Assembly: GCA_964493325.1 (NCBI GenBank)
Contig: CAZBMD010000003.1
Location: 65,619 to 129,618, forward strand
DNA length: 64,000 nucleotides
Direction: 5' to 3'
Source of the DNA: CAZBMD01 sp964493325
GTDB taxonomy: Bacteria > Babelota > Babeliae > Babelales > RVW-14
The notes under the pieces: model-generated
What the model saw: the letters and a program-made list of their open reading frames with translations, nothing else
What the model was told of the DNA's origin: nothing
Database searches by the model: none
Shown here: positions 1 to 7,879 of the stretch, one piece after another
Numbering within the stretch: the first letter of the stretch is position 1
How the letters are laid out: every line of letters starts with the position of its first letter
Program-made: the position numbers and the translations under genes

Positions 1-756
1 ATGAAGCAGTGATTTCATAATAAAGTGGGCAATAATTCCAGAAGCGCCGCCGGCAAGTGCGATGATAGCATTTTTGGGTTTGTTAATTTTTCTGGTTTTA
101 GCGATAATCGCTAATTCTAGTACTTTTTCACGCACCTTCTCTTCGGACTGGTTGAGGGCAAGAGCTTCAGATATTTCATGAACTTTTTGATTTAAAGCTT
201 CTTCGATTTGTTTTTTTTCTGCTTCATTTTTATAGATGGGGCTGCGCTTTGCGTAACCTTTTATCGGACTGATCCCATCAATACAAATCCCGCCAATTTT
301 AAGCATTGGTTTGCCGGTGTAGCTTGAGTTTGCTCCCAGGTGAACGTCAATGGGATCGCCATTGAGTAATTTTGCAGCAAGAGCATGACCCAATTCATGA
401 GCGAGTGTTGCAATGAAATTGGATGAGTAGGTGTGAAGAAGGTTTGTTGCAAGCGCTTGTGGCGTGAGTTGTTTTAGGAGTGTTTCTTGCTCATTTTCGG
501 TTGCGCTGAACATCAAAATTTCACTAAAAAAAAGCGTGAAGATTGCCTTTACCACAAGGTCACTTTCCAGGATGCTGGCAGCTTCTTTTTTCTCTTTTGT
601 AGGGTACGACTCACTTTTTTCAAGCCCTTGTTCAGCAATGATAGATTCTGAGTCGTTTAGTTGATCTACGTCAGCAAGAATCATGAACGGAGAAATAATA
701 AAGAGTGTTAATAGTAGCCATGTATATGGCTTAAAGATCAATGCTGTTTCATTCAT
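1..756 (-). CDS. Membrane-associated M50-like zinc metallopeptidase, 3' end outside window
   Basis: The reading frame opens at an ATG at 754-756 (minus) and stays open to the window edge, so 252 codons are visible and the C-terminus is missing. It starts with a hydrophobic signal or anchor segment (about residues 10-28). Near residue 115 comes LAHELGHALAAKLLNGDP, which contains the HExxH zinc motif in the context usual for site-2-protease-like (M50) peptidases. A charged coiled stretch follows, then a Gly/Ala-rich hydrophobic segment (AIIALAGGASGIIAH) that probably spans the membrane. M50 enzymes cleave within or near membranes; the third zinc ligand is not visible. Function beyond a putative membrane protease is unknown, and a degenerate, host-directed paralogue is equally possible. 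Confidence 0.6.
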   Translation of the reverse strand, partial: MNETALIFKPYTWLLLTLFIISPFMILADVDQLNDSESIIAEQGLEKSESYPTKEKKEAASILESDLVVKAIFTLFFSEILMFSATENEQETLLKQLTPQALATNLLHTYSSNFIATLAHELGHALAAKLLNGDPIDVHLGANSSYTGKPMLKIGGICIDGISPIKGYAKRSPIYKNEAEKKQIEEALNQKVHEISEALALNQSEEKVREKVLELAIIAKTRKINKPKNAIIALAGGASGIIAHFIMKSLLH

Positions 757-896
757 TTTTATTTTCAAAATAGATTATATTTTTTTGTAGTTTTTATATA
801 TTACGCAGATAAAAGTAGTTGCGTTTTGCGTATTTGTCAATGACGCTGACGGCGGTATGAGAAAGCATAGAAATGATTTTAGCAAGGGAGATACCT

Positions 897-3266
897 TTAC
901 GCCCGCTTTAAAAAACTTGAAAGAATCTTTTTCTGTCCGCCTTTTTTAAAAATAGCGGTGATATAAAAATCATCACCATCTGCTTTTTCAACCGTTATAA
1001 CAATACCAGGTCCAAACGTTGGGTGCATAACTGTTTGATTTTTGCTCCAGGTTGTAGAATTTGCAGCATTGAGGGCCGAAGGAGCGGGTGCTTGAACGAA
1101 TGGTTTTTTTTCATGACGTATTGCTTGAGGCGGTGCATTCCGAAGGTACGTTGGAGGGGCTGTGCGGCGTTGAAAAGTTGGAGGAGTTGACGGCTTGTGA
1201 AAAGTCATAACCTGACGCGTAACAAGAGGTGTGCCTCCAAACCAGCTGGTCAAAAACGAAGCGACTTCAAATGATCGCATGCCTTCAAGTTCAACTGATT
1301 GGATAAGATTTTTTGGAATTTCAGATAAAAAGCGTGAAGATACCTGATCAACAATTTGACCATAGGTGTTTCTAAAACCTGCGTGAAGCAGTAGTAAATA
1401 TTCTTTTGCTCGTGTGACGCCAACGTAGAAAAGACGTCGTTCTTCTTCAAGGTCGTTTGGATCGTTCAGAGATTTGTTGCTTGGCAACAATCCTTCTTCC
1501 ATCCCTGAAATGATAACAAGTCTAAATTCAAGGCCCTTTGCAGCGTGCAGTGTCATCATTTGAACATGGTCTTTTTGTTCTTGGTCTGTAATTTTTTCTT
1601 GAAGCAGCGCAACAGAATTTAAAAATGCTTCAAGTGATGTACCTTGTGCTTCGTCGGGGTTGGTTTCATTGACGTGGTTGTATTCAAAGTGGGCAATAGA
1701 CTCTATAAACTCGCGAACGTTTTCTGTTTTTGTTTCAGCTTCTTTGTCTTCAAAGGCTGTGCGCAGGTATTGCAGATACTCGGAGCGTTCGATAATTTTT
1801 TCGATTAAGTCGCTGGGAGAGTGCTCTTGCTCTAGTCCCTCAAAGATGGATAGAAAGTTTTTAATTGCTTGTGATTTTACGCCGATGATGGGATTGTCTT
1901 TGCGTGTGAGCATCCAGTGTAGCAGCTGCTTGAAATCAAAGAGATTATTTTGGTGCCACTCGTGGAGGAGCTGTTCTTCAAATTTTTCACCAAGGCCACG
2001 CAGTGGACAGTTTATAACGCGCATCAAGCTGATTTTATCAAATGGATTAGCAATAAGACGCAGGTATGCGAGTAGGTCTTTGATTTCTTTGCGTTCATAA
2101 AACCTGATGCCACCGATAATTTTGTACGGGATGGTGTGGTGAATAAGAGCTTCTTCGATGTGTCGTGATTGAAAATGAGTGCGATACAATATTGCAACGT
2201 CTTGTAGCCTGTATCCTGCAGGTAGAGATTTGAGGACGTGGGCGATTGTTTCGGCTTCTTGGTCAGCAGAGCGACACTTGCCCGCCACAATGCGATTGTG
2301 TGCCTTTTTCTCAGACCACAAATTTTTCTTATTACGGAGCTTGTTATTAGTAATCAGTGTATTGGCTGCATCCAAAATAGGCTGAACAGACCGATAGTTT
2401 TGTTCAACTTTAACGATGGTCACCGGTGCAAAATCTTGCTCAAATTTGAGCATGTTGGTGACCGTTGCTCCGCGCCAGGAATAAATGGATTGATCTTCGT
2501 CTCCCACTGCGCATAGCGAATCGATGGTAAAATTTTGAGAGTGATCAAGCGCCATGTATTTGAGTAAAAGATGTTGGACATGGCTGGTATCTTGGTACTC
2601 ATCAACCAGGATGTGGCGTACTGTTTTTTGAAATTTGGTTCTGAACTCTTGATTGTTTTTAAAGAGCGTCAGTACTTGCAGAATCAAGTCGTCAAAATCA
2701 AAACAACGTGCACTTGTTTTTTCTGCCTCGTATTCTAAGTACACTTCTTTTACCATTGGTGTGGTAAAGCTATCTTGGTCAATACCGCCAAAAGCCTTGT
2801 TTTTTAGATTAGATATTTGATAACACAGTTGAGAGGCAGAGGTATATTTACTTAGGTTATTTTTCTTAATAATTTTTCGGATGATATCTATCTGGTCGTC
2901 TGAATCGAGAATCGAAAATTGCGGGAAGGCTAGATTTGATGAATTGGTTCTGAGTAATTGTAGGCAGTATGAATGAAAGGTGCCAACAAATGGGAGCCGA
3001 TATTCGCCGTGCAAAAATTTTTCAAGCCGTTCTTTCATTTCACCAGCAGCTTTGTTGGTAAACGTGAGTGCAACGATAGAGCGAGGAGCTGCATCTTCGT
3101 TTAAGATCAAATTAGCCATTCGAGCGGTAATGATGCGTGTTTTGCCTGATCCAGCCCCAGCAATGACAAGGACGCCGCCTTGTTTGTGGGTAACGGCTGC
3201 TTTTTGATGCTCATTAAGTTGCGTTTCTAGAAAGGATTCAAAGCCTTCGACGAGTGATTCATTCAT
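897..3266 (-). CDS. uvrD: UvrD/PcrA-type ATP-dependent DNA helicase
   Basis: Superfamily 1A 3'-5' helicase of 789 residues, full length for UvrD/PcrA (about 720-780). Visible motifs in order: Walker A GAGSGKT (about 37-43), Walker B DEYQDTS, motif III GDEDQSIYSWRGA, QNYRS, the LHAAKGLEF motif V region and motif VI FYVGVTRAK. The C-terminus carries MHPTFGPGIV, typical of the PcrA/UvrD C-terminal domain that contacts RNA polymerase. The protein unwinds DNA in nucleotide excision and mismatch repair and at stalled forks or transcription complexes. It starts at the ATG at 3266; no strong Shine-Dalgarno sequence is visible. It stands alone, divergent from the Cys/His family array. Whether to call it UvrD, PcrA or Rep cannot be settled by eye. 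Confidence 0.93.
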   Translation of the reverse strand: MNESLVEGFESFLETQLNEHQKAAVTHKQGGVLVIAGAGSGKTRIITARMANLILNEDAAPRSIVALTFTNKAAGEMKERLEKFLHGEYRLPFVGTFHSYCLQLLRTNSSNLAFPQFSILDSDDQIDIIRKIIKKNNLSKYTSASQLCYQISNLKNKAFGGIDQDSFTTPMVKEVYLEYEAEKTSARCFDFDDLILQVLTLFKNNQEFRTKFQKTVRHILVDEYQDTSHVQHLLLKYMALDHSQNFTIDSLCAVGDEDQSIYSWRGATVTNMLKFEQDFAPVTIVKVEQNYRSVQPILDAANTLITNNKLRNKKNLWSEKKAHNRIVAGKCRSADQEAETIAHVLKSLPAGYRLQDVAILYRTHFQSRHIEEALIHHTIPYKIIGGIRFYERKEIKDLLAYLRLIANPFDKISLMRVINCPLRGLGEKFEEQLLHEWHQNNLFDFKQLLHWMLTRKDNPIIGVKSQAIKNFLSIFEGLEQEHSPSDLIEKIIERSEYLQYLRTAFEDKEAETKTENVREFIESIAHFEYNHVNETNPDEAQGTSLEAFLNSVALLQEKITDQEQKDHVQMMTLHAAKGLEFRLVIISGMEEGLLPSNKSLNDPNDLEEERRLFYVGVTRAKEYLLLLHAGFRNTYGQIVDQVSSRFLSEIPKNLIQSVELEGMRSFEVASFLTSWFGGTPLVTRQVMTFHKPSTPPTFQRRTAPPTYLRNAPPQAIRHEKKPFVQAPAPSALNAANSTTWSKNQTVMHPTFGPGIVITVEKADGDDFYITAIFKKGGQKKILSSFLKRA

Positions 3267-3387
3267 AACATTAACCGATATCTGACTGAGAAAACTATTA
3301 AAAAGCCTCTGTCAGTATAGCAAAGAATATTAAAAACATGTAGAATCCTGCCATGTTTTCACATTTTTAAAAAAAGGAGTCCCAGCC

Positions 3388-4038
3388 ATGGATATTAAGG
3401 TAGTATCTCTATTTTTTGCAGCAAATCTGCTCGTCTCGAGTCAATTTTTGTGCATGAACAATAATAACAATGAGCCTGAGGATATTGGTTCTATAGCTGC
3501 TCAACTTATCCCGGAGTGTGAAGAAATTATTAAAAGACATCCTGAGCTCAAAGTTGTCATAAAGGGCTTTATTGATAAAATGCATCCAACGTGTCTGCAG
3601 AATTCACAAGGAACATTATGCAGTGACTGCAAAAAATATGCGCAAAATATTTCTGAGCAATTGATCCGCATAGTAACAACGTACCATCAAAGAGTTTTAA
3701 CAACACGCATTCATGTTATTAGTTTTGTTGTTTTTGTTGTGCTCGATGTTTGTATTCCTCTCTACCCAGAGCTTCAACTTGCGGCTAATGGTGGTCTACT
3801 TGTGCTGATTGCAGGCATTGCCTTAGCTGTTGCTGCGGACAGGTGGGGGATGCTAACTATGCCCCAATTACTCTCCATTCTTGCCTCATATATTGTGTAC
3901 AATAGAGCCTTTTATTTGTTGTCAGACCCTGATTTTAATAGTCCTCGTCATATTTACATGCCAATTCTTGATGATGTGATCATGGGCTCTAGAGACTGCG
4001 TAGCTCTTCTCTTTGGGGACCATCTAGCGCTTGATTAG
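3388..4038 (+). CDS. Secreted/membrane protein of the tandem H-x2-C-x7/8-C-x2-C family, copy 1
   Basis: Not a family I recognise. 216 residues with an N-terminal signal peptide (about 1-22) followed by an Asn run. A helical region leads to the motif KMHPTCLQ..., with His66, Cys69, Cys78 and Cys81 arranged H-x2-C-x8-C-x2-C. At least two hydrophobic segments follow (about 108-126 and 131-150). The start has a strong AAGGAG upstream. It is the first and most diverged of four tandem homologues; the other three have x7 between the first two cysteines. The Cys/His set could bind a metal or form disulfides outside the cytoplasm. A perfect 12-bp hairpin follows the gene. Function unknown. Confidence 0.8.
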   Translation: MDIKVVSLFFAANLLVSSQFLCMNNNNNEPEDIGSIAAQLIPECEEIIKRHPELKVVIKGFIDKMHPTCLQNSQGTLCSDCKKYAQNISEQLIRIVTTYHQRVLTTRIHVISFVVFVVLDVCIPLYPELQLAANGGLLVLIAGIALAVAADRWGMLTMPQLLSILASYIVYNRAFYLLSDPDFNSPRHIYMPILDDVIMGSRDCVALLFGDHLALD

Positions 4039-4060
4039 TAGTTCTATTATTAAAAAATAA

Positions 4061-4098
4061 AAAGATGAGGCCTACAACTATTTCTGGGCCTCATCTTT
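4061..4098 (+). terminator. Hairpin after Cys/His family copy 1
   Basis: Perfect 12-bp inverted repeat (AAAGATGAGGCC / GGCCTCATCTTT) with a 14-nt loop, 22 bases after the copy-1 stop. The T-tract on the plus strand is weak (TTTGTTATG), while the minus-strand side has a run of A/T, so termination efficiency is uncertain. Confidence 0.6.
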
Positions 4099-4149
4099 GT
4101 TATGATCATATTCTTGAGGTTCATTATTCATAACAAGAGAGGAAGAGAA

Positions 4150-4716
4150 ATGAAGATAGCCAGACGTTTTTTGTTTTTTTTTGCGATTAGTGCCTTGTTG
4201 CCAGGGGAGCTTCTTAGTATGCGCAGTAGCAGTAATCCATCAAATAAAAAGCTTAAAGATGTAATGCAGCTGCTTAACGTGCAAGGAGGAGCCTGTAACG
4301 ACTTTGATAAAATCAAAAAAATAATGAGACTGATAAAGATTGAGTATTCAGCCCTTGAAAGTGTGCTTTCAAAAAATCCGGAATCAAAGAAAGTCTTTAG
4401 TCGTAGTTTACGAAACATTATAACCAACATGCATCCTAATTGTGTTAAATCAGAAACACAGCGGTGTAGCGAATGCAGAATTCTTCTGGAAAGCACTATC
4501 AAAAACTTAACTCCATTTTTAAAGCCTCTTCTTAACCCTCACAAAAAATCTATGTCAGTACTGCCTGTCGTGGTTGTTAACAATCAATTACAAGAGGGAA
4601 GCTGTCGGAAAATATTTATTGAAGTTGGTGTGGTTGTTGGCACGTTGCTAATACTTGCAATTGTCTATGAAGGGCTTGAGCTATTTGACATTATCTCTTC
4701 CAGTGAACCTACTTGA
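4150..4716 (+). CDS. Secreted/membrane protein of the tandem Cys/His family, copy 2
   Basis: 188 residues when started at the ATG at 4150, which follows GAGGAAGAG and gives a clean signal peptide (RRFLFFFAISALLPGELLS). An in-frame ATG at 4102 would put 16 unlikely residues before it. The family motif is MHPNCVKSETQRCSEC: His95, Cys98, Cys106, Cys109. It is followed by an amphipathic LxxTIKNLTPFLKPLL stretch that copies 3 and 4 share. Only one clear membrane segment (about 158-175) is present, fewer than in the other copies, and the C-terminus is shorter. Function unknown. The copy-3 gene begins about 50 bases later. Confidence 0.78.
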   Translation: MKIARRFLFFFAISALLPGELLSMRSSSNPSNKKLKDVMQLLNVQGGACNDFDKIKKIMRLIKIEYSALESVLSKNPESKKVFSRSLRNIITNMHPNCVKSETQRCSECRILLESTIKNLTPFLKPLLNPHKKSMSVLPVVVVNNQLQEGSCRKIFIEVGVVVGTLLILAIVYEGLELFDIISSSEPT

Positions 4717-4766
4717 TATTTTTCAGAATCCTTCAACTTGTATTAGCGAAAGACAACGAACAAATC

Positions 4767-5366
4767 ATGAATAACCTAAAACAACTATTTTTTGCGCTAG
4801 CGGTTGGTATTTTATCTCCTAGTATGATTGAAGGTATGCATAATAACGAGGCTATTGTGACTGATGAGTCGAGGATGATTGAAGCTCTAAAGTCGTTGAT
4901 TACGTTGCAGAGTGAAGAGCTGAATAATTGGTTGGAAAGCCATCCTAAAGAAATTGCGGCTATTAAGCAATTTAGAGAAGATATGCATACAAAGTGTCTT
5001 GCTTCAGAAACTTCAATGTGTTCTGAGTGCCTTACTTTGTTACAAACAACAGTCGATGTTGTAAAGCCCTTGTTAAAGAATACTTCTTTGGTCGTTGGCA
5101 TTCAGAACCAAAATCTATTGAGCAATGCACGCATAATTCAGGTTGGTACATTGATTTATTTTGCATTTGTTTTGATTGCTGCTTGCATACAAGGCGATTC
5201 AGAGGTTGCGCTTTATGGCTGTATGGCATTACATATGGGCATGTCGTTATTGATATTGTTTCGGTCAGGCTTAGGTTTGACAATGTCTGATTTTATGGAG
5301 ACTGTTGGAATACAAACCTTGTGTGTTGTATTGCTTCAAAATCAATTTGATTATGCTGATGAATGA
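4767..5366 (+). CDS. Secreted/membrane protein of the tandem Cys/His family, copy 3
   Basis: 199 residues from the ATG at 4767. This start aligns with that of copy 4 (MNNLKQLFFALAVG versus MNKVRLILAAALVLP), and both signal peptides end just before MHNN. An upstream in-frame start at 4713 would overlap copy 2 and spoil the signal peptide. The motif MHTKCLASETSMCSEC places His74, Cys77, Cys85 and Cys88, then LLQTTVDVVKPLL. Two or three hydrophobic segments follow, including the block ALYGCMAL that copy 4 repeats as ALYGCYAL. This makes copies 3 and 4 the closest pair. Function unknown. Confidence 0.78.
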   Translation: MNNLKQLFFALAVGILSPSMIEGMHNNEAIVTDESRMIEALKSLITLQSEELNNWLESHPKEIAAIKQFREDMHTKCLASETSMCSECLTLLQTTVDVVKPLLKNTSLVVGIQNQNLLSNARIIQVGTLIYFAFVLIAACIQGDSEVALYGCMALHMGMSLLILFRSGLGLTMSDFMETVGIQTLCVVLLQNQFDYADE

Positions 5367-5438
5367 TAGGTTTAAAAACAGATGGATTGTAGTAAGTCTA
5401 TCAGAATAACTTATCCAGAAGCCTTATCGTGAGCAATT

Positions 5439-5504
5439 AAAAAAGGGCCGGTATTTTGTACCGACCATTTTTTAAAATCTGAAGCAATGGATTATGAAAT
5501 AATC
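5439..5504. repeat. Duplicated terminator plus relic of a translocase gene 3' end
   Basis: These 66 bases match 6312-6377 at 65 of 66 positions. At 6312-6377 the sequence holds a bidirectional terminator and the last codons of the nucleotide translocase gene. Here the same bases lie between copies 3 and 4 of the Cys/His family, with no translocase beyond them. It is therefore the scar of a segmental duplication that made the second gene. The one substitution (C to A) breaks a base pair at the foot of the terminator stem. Confidence 0.85.
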
Positions 5505-5604
5505 GTACCTGTGAACCGCATATAAATATTTGGTATGTACGACCGTATGATGGCACCATTGAGGTAGCAAGCATTCTATCCCCATGAAAGATAATAGATA
5601 AATC

Positions 5605-6258
5605 ATGAACAAAGTAAGACTTATACTAGCAGCTGCACTGGTTCTTCCTAGTCTGCTTGTCGGTATGCACAATAACGATGATCGTGTGGCTTATGAATCT
5701 GAGATGATTGAGAAAATCAAGCCGCTCCTTGCGTTGCAAGACGTTGTTTTTAATGAAGTTTTGACCGAGTATCCAGATGAGGGTGCAGCTTTGAACCGGT
5801 TTGTTATGAATGTTCATGAACATTGTGTTGGCTCAAGCAATCAAATGTGTGCAGACTGTCATCTTTTGTTGCAGACAACGGTTAAGCTTGTAAAACCCTT
5901 ATTGCAAGATATTAATAAGAATTTACAGCAGGTTGAGCTTATGAATAATGTAGATCGCGATCATTATTCAGGGAATTTATTGCCTGCTGTTGCAGGTGTT
6001 GCATGGATAGAGCCGCGTACAGTTATATTACATGGGAGATCGATTGCTTTTTTAGTACAAGCAGGTTTTTGGTCAATTTATCATACTGATCCTGATATTG
6101 CCTTATATGGTTGTTATGCTTTGGTAGCGTGCTTGATTGGAGCGGTTTTTAGCATGCGAACAGCTCCTGTCCCTTCGAGTGTAATAACTATGCAAGTGCT
6201 ATATTGTCTAATCCTTGCAAATTTTCAAAATTATTTTGATAGAACCGGCGATAATTGA
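5605..6258 (+). CDS. Secreted/membrane protein of the tandem Cys/His family, copy 4
   Basis: 217 residues with signal peptide MNKVRLILAAALVLPSLLVG followed by MHNND. Motif VHEHCVGSSNQMCADC: His71, Cys74, Cys82, Cys85, then LLQTTVKLVKPLLQDI, almost the same as copy 3. Three hydrophobic segments follow, with the shared block ALYGCYAL. The gene converges on the nucleotide translocase at 6365-7666, and the two share the terminator at 6312-6346. The conserved cysteines in a secreted protein suggest disulfide or metal binding. The actual role is unknown. Confidence 0.8.
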   Translation: MNKVRLILAAALVLPSLLVGMHNNDDRVAYESEMIEKIKPLLALQDVVFNEVLTEYPDEGAALNRFVMNVHEHCVGSSNQMCADCHLLLQTTVKLVKPLLQDINKNLQQVELMNNVDRDHYSGNLLPAVAGVAWIEPRTVILHGRSIAFLVQAGFWSIYHTDPDIALYGCYALVACLIGAVFSMRTAPVPSSVITMQVLYCLILANFQNYFDRTGDN

Positions 6259-6311
6259 ATTGTTTAAATGACTTTGATTGCGATGGGTTGATAAGCAGGA
6301 TGGTGAGTAAG

Positions 6312-6346
6312 AAAAAAGGGCCGGTATTTTGTACCGACCCTTTTTT
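6312..6346. terminator. Bidirectional terminator between Cys/His copy 4 and nucleotide translocase
   Basis: A6 - GGGCCGGTA - TTTT - TACCGACCC - T6. The stem has one C-A mismatch as read on the plus strand. On the minus-strand RNA the same pair is a G-U wobble, so the hairpin is fully paired in the direction of the translocase gene. Confidence 0.85.
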
Positions 6347-6364
6347 AAAATCTGAAGCAATGGA

Positions 6365-7666
6365 TTATGAAATAATCTTGCCTTCTTCGTTAAGCTTTTG
6401 GTTCGCTCTACCAACATAAAGAGCAAATAGAATCCAAATACCGATGATTCCCAATGAGATCATTGATCCAAAGAACATCAAATCGGTCATTGTGGTAAAG
6501 AAAGAGTTAACGTATGAACCGCCTGCTTTTGCAGATCGTCCACCAAATCCGTCAATCCAGCCTTTAGCTTTATATTTAACGTCTTTGCTTGTTGGGATGT
6601 ACATAATTTCTTTACATGGATTGTTAAGCGCATAGCTCAAGCCTTTGATAGTAACCATGGCGCCGAAAAGAGCCCATAGTGAAGGAGGGCTTAGCCATAC
6701 GTACAATACAACGGTTGCAACAGCGATTGGGAACATAACCAAGCAGAAGGTCAAGCCAAAACGTCTAATGAAAAATGATGTACCGATTAAAGCAAACAAC
6801 AATGCAAGGGTATTTGCACTTTGTGCGAATAGGCCAAGGAATTGAGCGATTTTTTCAGGTGTGTGATACACTTCGTCAGCCGCAAATTTCATTTGATAAT
6901 CAAGAATTGTTCCAACAACTTCGTACAAAGTTGCTACACCAAGGATACCGATAAGATAAGGCTTGGTGAAAAGAAGTTTTAAACCTTCAAGAAAGCCTGT
7001 TGATTTTTTATCAGCAACGCTATCAACTGTTGAACTTGGAAAAGCTCTTGTGAACATAACGATCAAAGGAACAACGGTAGCAATACCGATACCAACGATT
7101 GCTGCAAGTTGTGGCATACCAATAATTTCTGCGTATGTTGCAAGAGTAGGACCTGCAATTGCGCCAACCTGAGCACCAGCAATAATCAGCGAGTAGCCGC
7201 GTTTTGCAGATGATTGATCAGAGGTACTTGCGACAAAGGACCAAAATAGAGGAACTGTCAAAGAGCCAAAGCTTTCAATTCCCAAGTAAATAATCCAGCC
7301 AAGAACTCGTGTTGGAGCTGCAGCTGTATTAGCAAGTCCAATGGTTGGATGAGTAAGGAAATAAGCAATTGAAAAGAACACCAGCGCATAAAATGAGCAG
7401 ATTACGTAAAACAATTGATGTTTTTTGAAAATATCAACAAGTTTTGAGTAGCACAAAATGAGTGTTGCAACAACAACGAAGGAAGCCATTTTTGCGTAAG
7501 GGATCCAGAGCTTTCCAACAATTTTCATGAAAAGAGCATCTTTCAGCGGTCTCATCAACCAGTAGGTACCGATGATGAACAAAAAGGTCAGGGAAAGCAT
7601 CCCGTATTTTTTTATGTCTTCTTTTGACAGATCGCCCCAGAGATATTGCAATGACTTAGACAGCAT
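6365..7666 (-). CDS. ATP/ADP translocase (nucleotide transporter, Tlc/NTT family), paralogue 1
   Basis: Multi-pass inner-membrane carrier of 433 residues. The N-terminus WGDLSKEDIKKYGML, followed by a first membrane span and RPLKDALFMKIVG, is typical of the Tlc/NTT family. Those carriers exchange bacterial ADP for host ATP, or import nucleotides, in Rickettsia, Chlamydia and other intracellular bacteria. About 11-12 hydrophobic segments are visible; the protein is somewhat shorter than the usual 500 residues. The conserved stretch CKEIMYIPTSKDVKYKAKG near the C-terminus is also shared with paralogue 2. AAGGAG precedes the ATG by 9 bases. Substrate (ATP/ADP exchange or general NTP uptake) cannot be read from sequence. 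Confidence 0.92.
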   Translation of the reverse strand: MLSKSLQYLWGDLSKEDIKKYGMLSLTFLFIIGTYWLMRPLKDALFMKIVGKLWIPYAKMASFVVVATLILCYSKLVDIFKKHQLFYVICSFYALVFFSIAYFLTHPTIGLANTAAAPTRVLGWIIYLGIESFGSLTVPLFWSFVASTSDQSSAKRGYSLIIAGAQVGAIAGPTLATYAEIIGMPQLAAIVGIGIATVVPLIVMFTRAFPSSTVDSVADKKSTGFLEGLKLLFTKPYLIGILGVATLYEVVGTILDYQMKFAADEVYHTPEKIAQFLGLFAQSANTLALLFALIGTSFFIRRFGLTFCLVMFPIAVATVVLYVWLSPPSLWALFGAMVTIKGLSYALNNPCKEIMYIPTSKDVKYKAKGWIDGFGGRSAKAGGSYVNSFFTTMTDLMFFGSMISLGIIGIWILFALYVGRANQKLNEEGKIIS

Positions 7667-7879
7667 AGAGTAAAACTCCTTACCTAAAAAATGGTGAAAT
7701 ATGTTAACGATATACTACGACAAATTAATACGTTTCATGAATTAAAAAGCGATATAAAAATATTCAAAAATCTACGCGCATCTGGCTTTTTATTACTATT
7801 CAGTATAGCAAAATTAAAAAAATAGTAAGAAAAATCGATGTTTTCAGTTAGAAAGAATATATCTGACGGCATACTAGAC

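Noticed and set aside
1660..2100. 146-codon open frame on the plus strand
   Set aside because: It lies fully inside the well-supported helicase gene on the other strand and has no signal for translation or family match.
3333..3359. AAAACATG-n11-CATGTTTT hairpin before the first Cys/His gene
   Set aside because: Short AT-rich stem that could arise by chance; no clear terminator or operator context.
4128..4502. 124-codon minus-strand frame
   Set aside because: Shadow of Cys/His family copy 2, whose signal peptide and motif are conserved among four paralogues.
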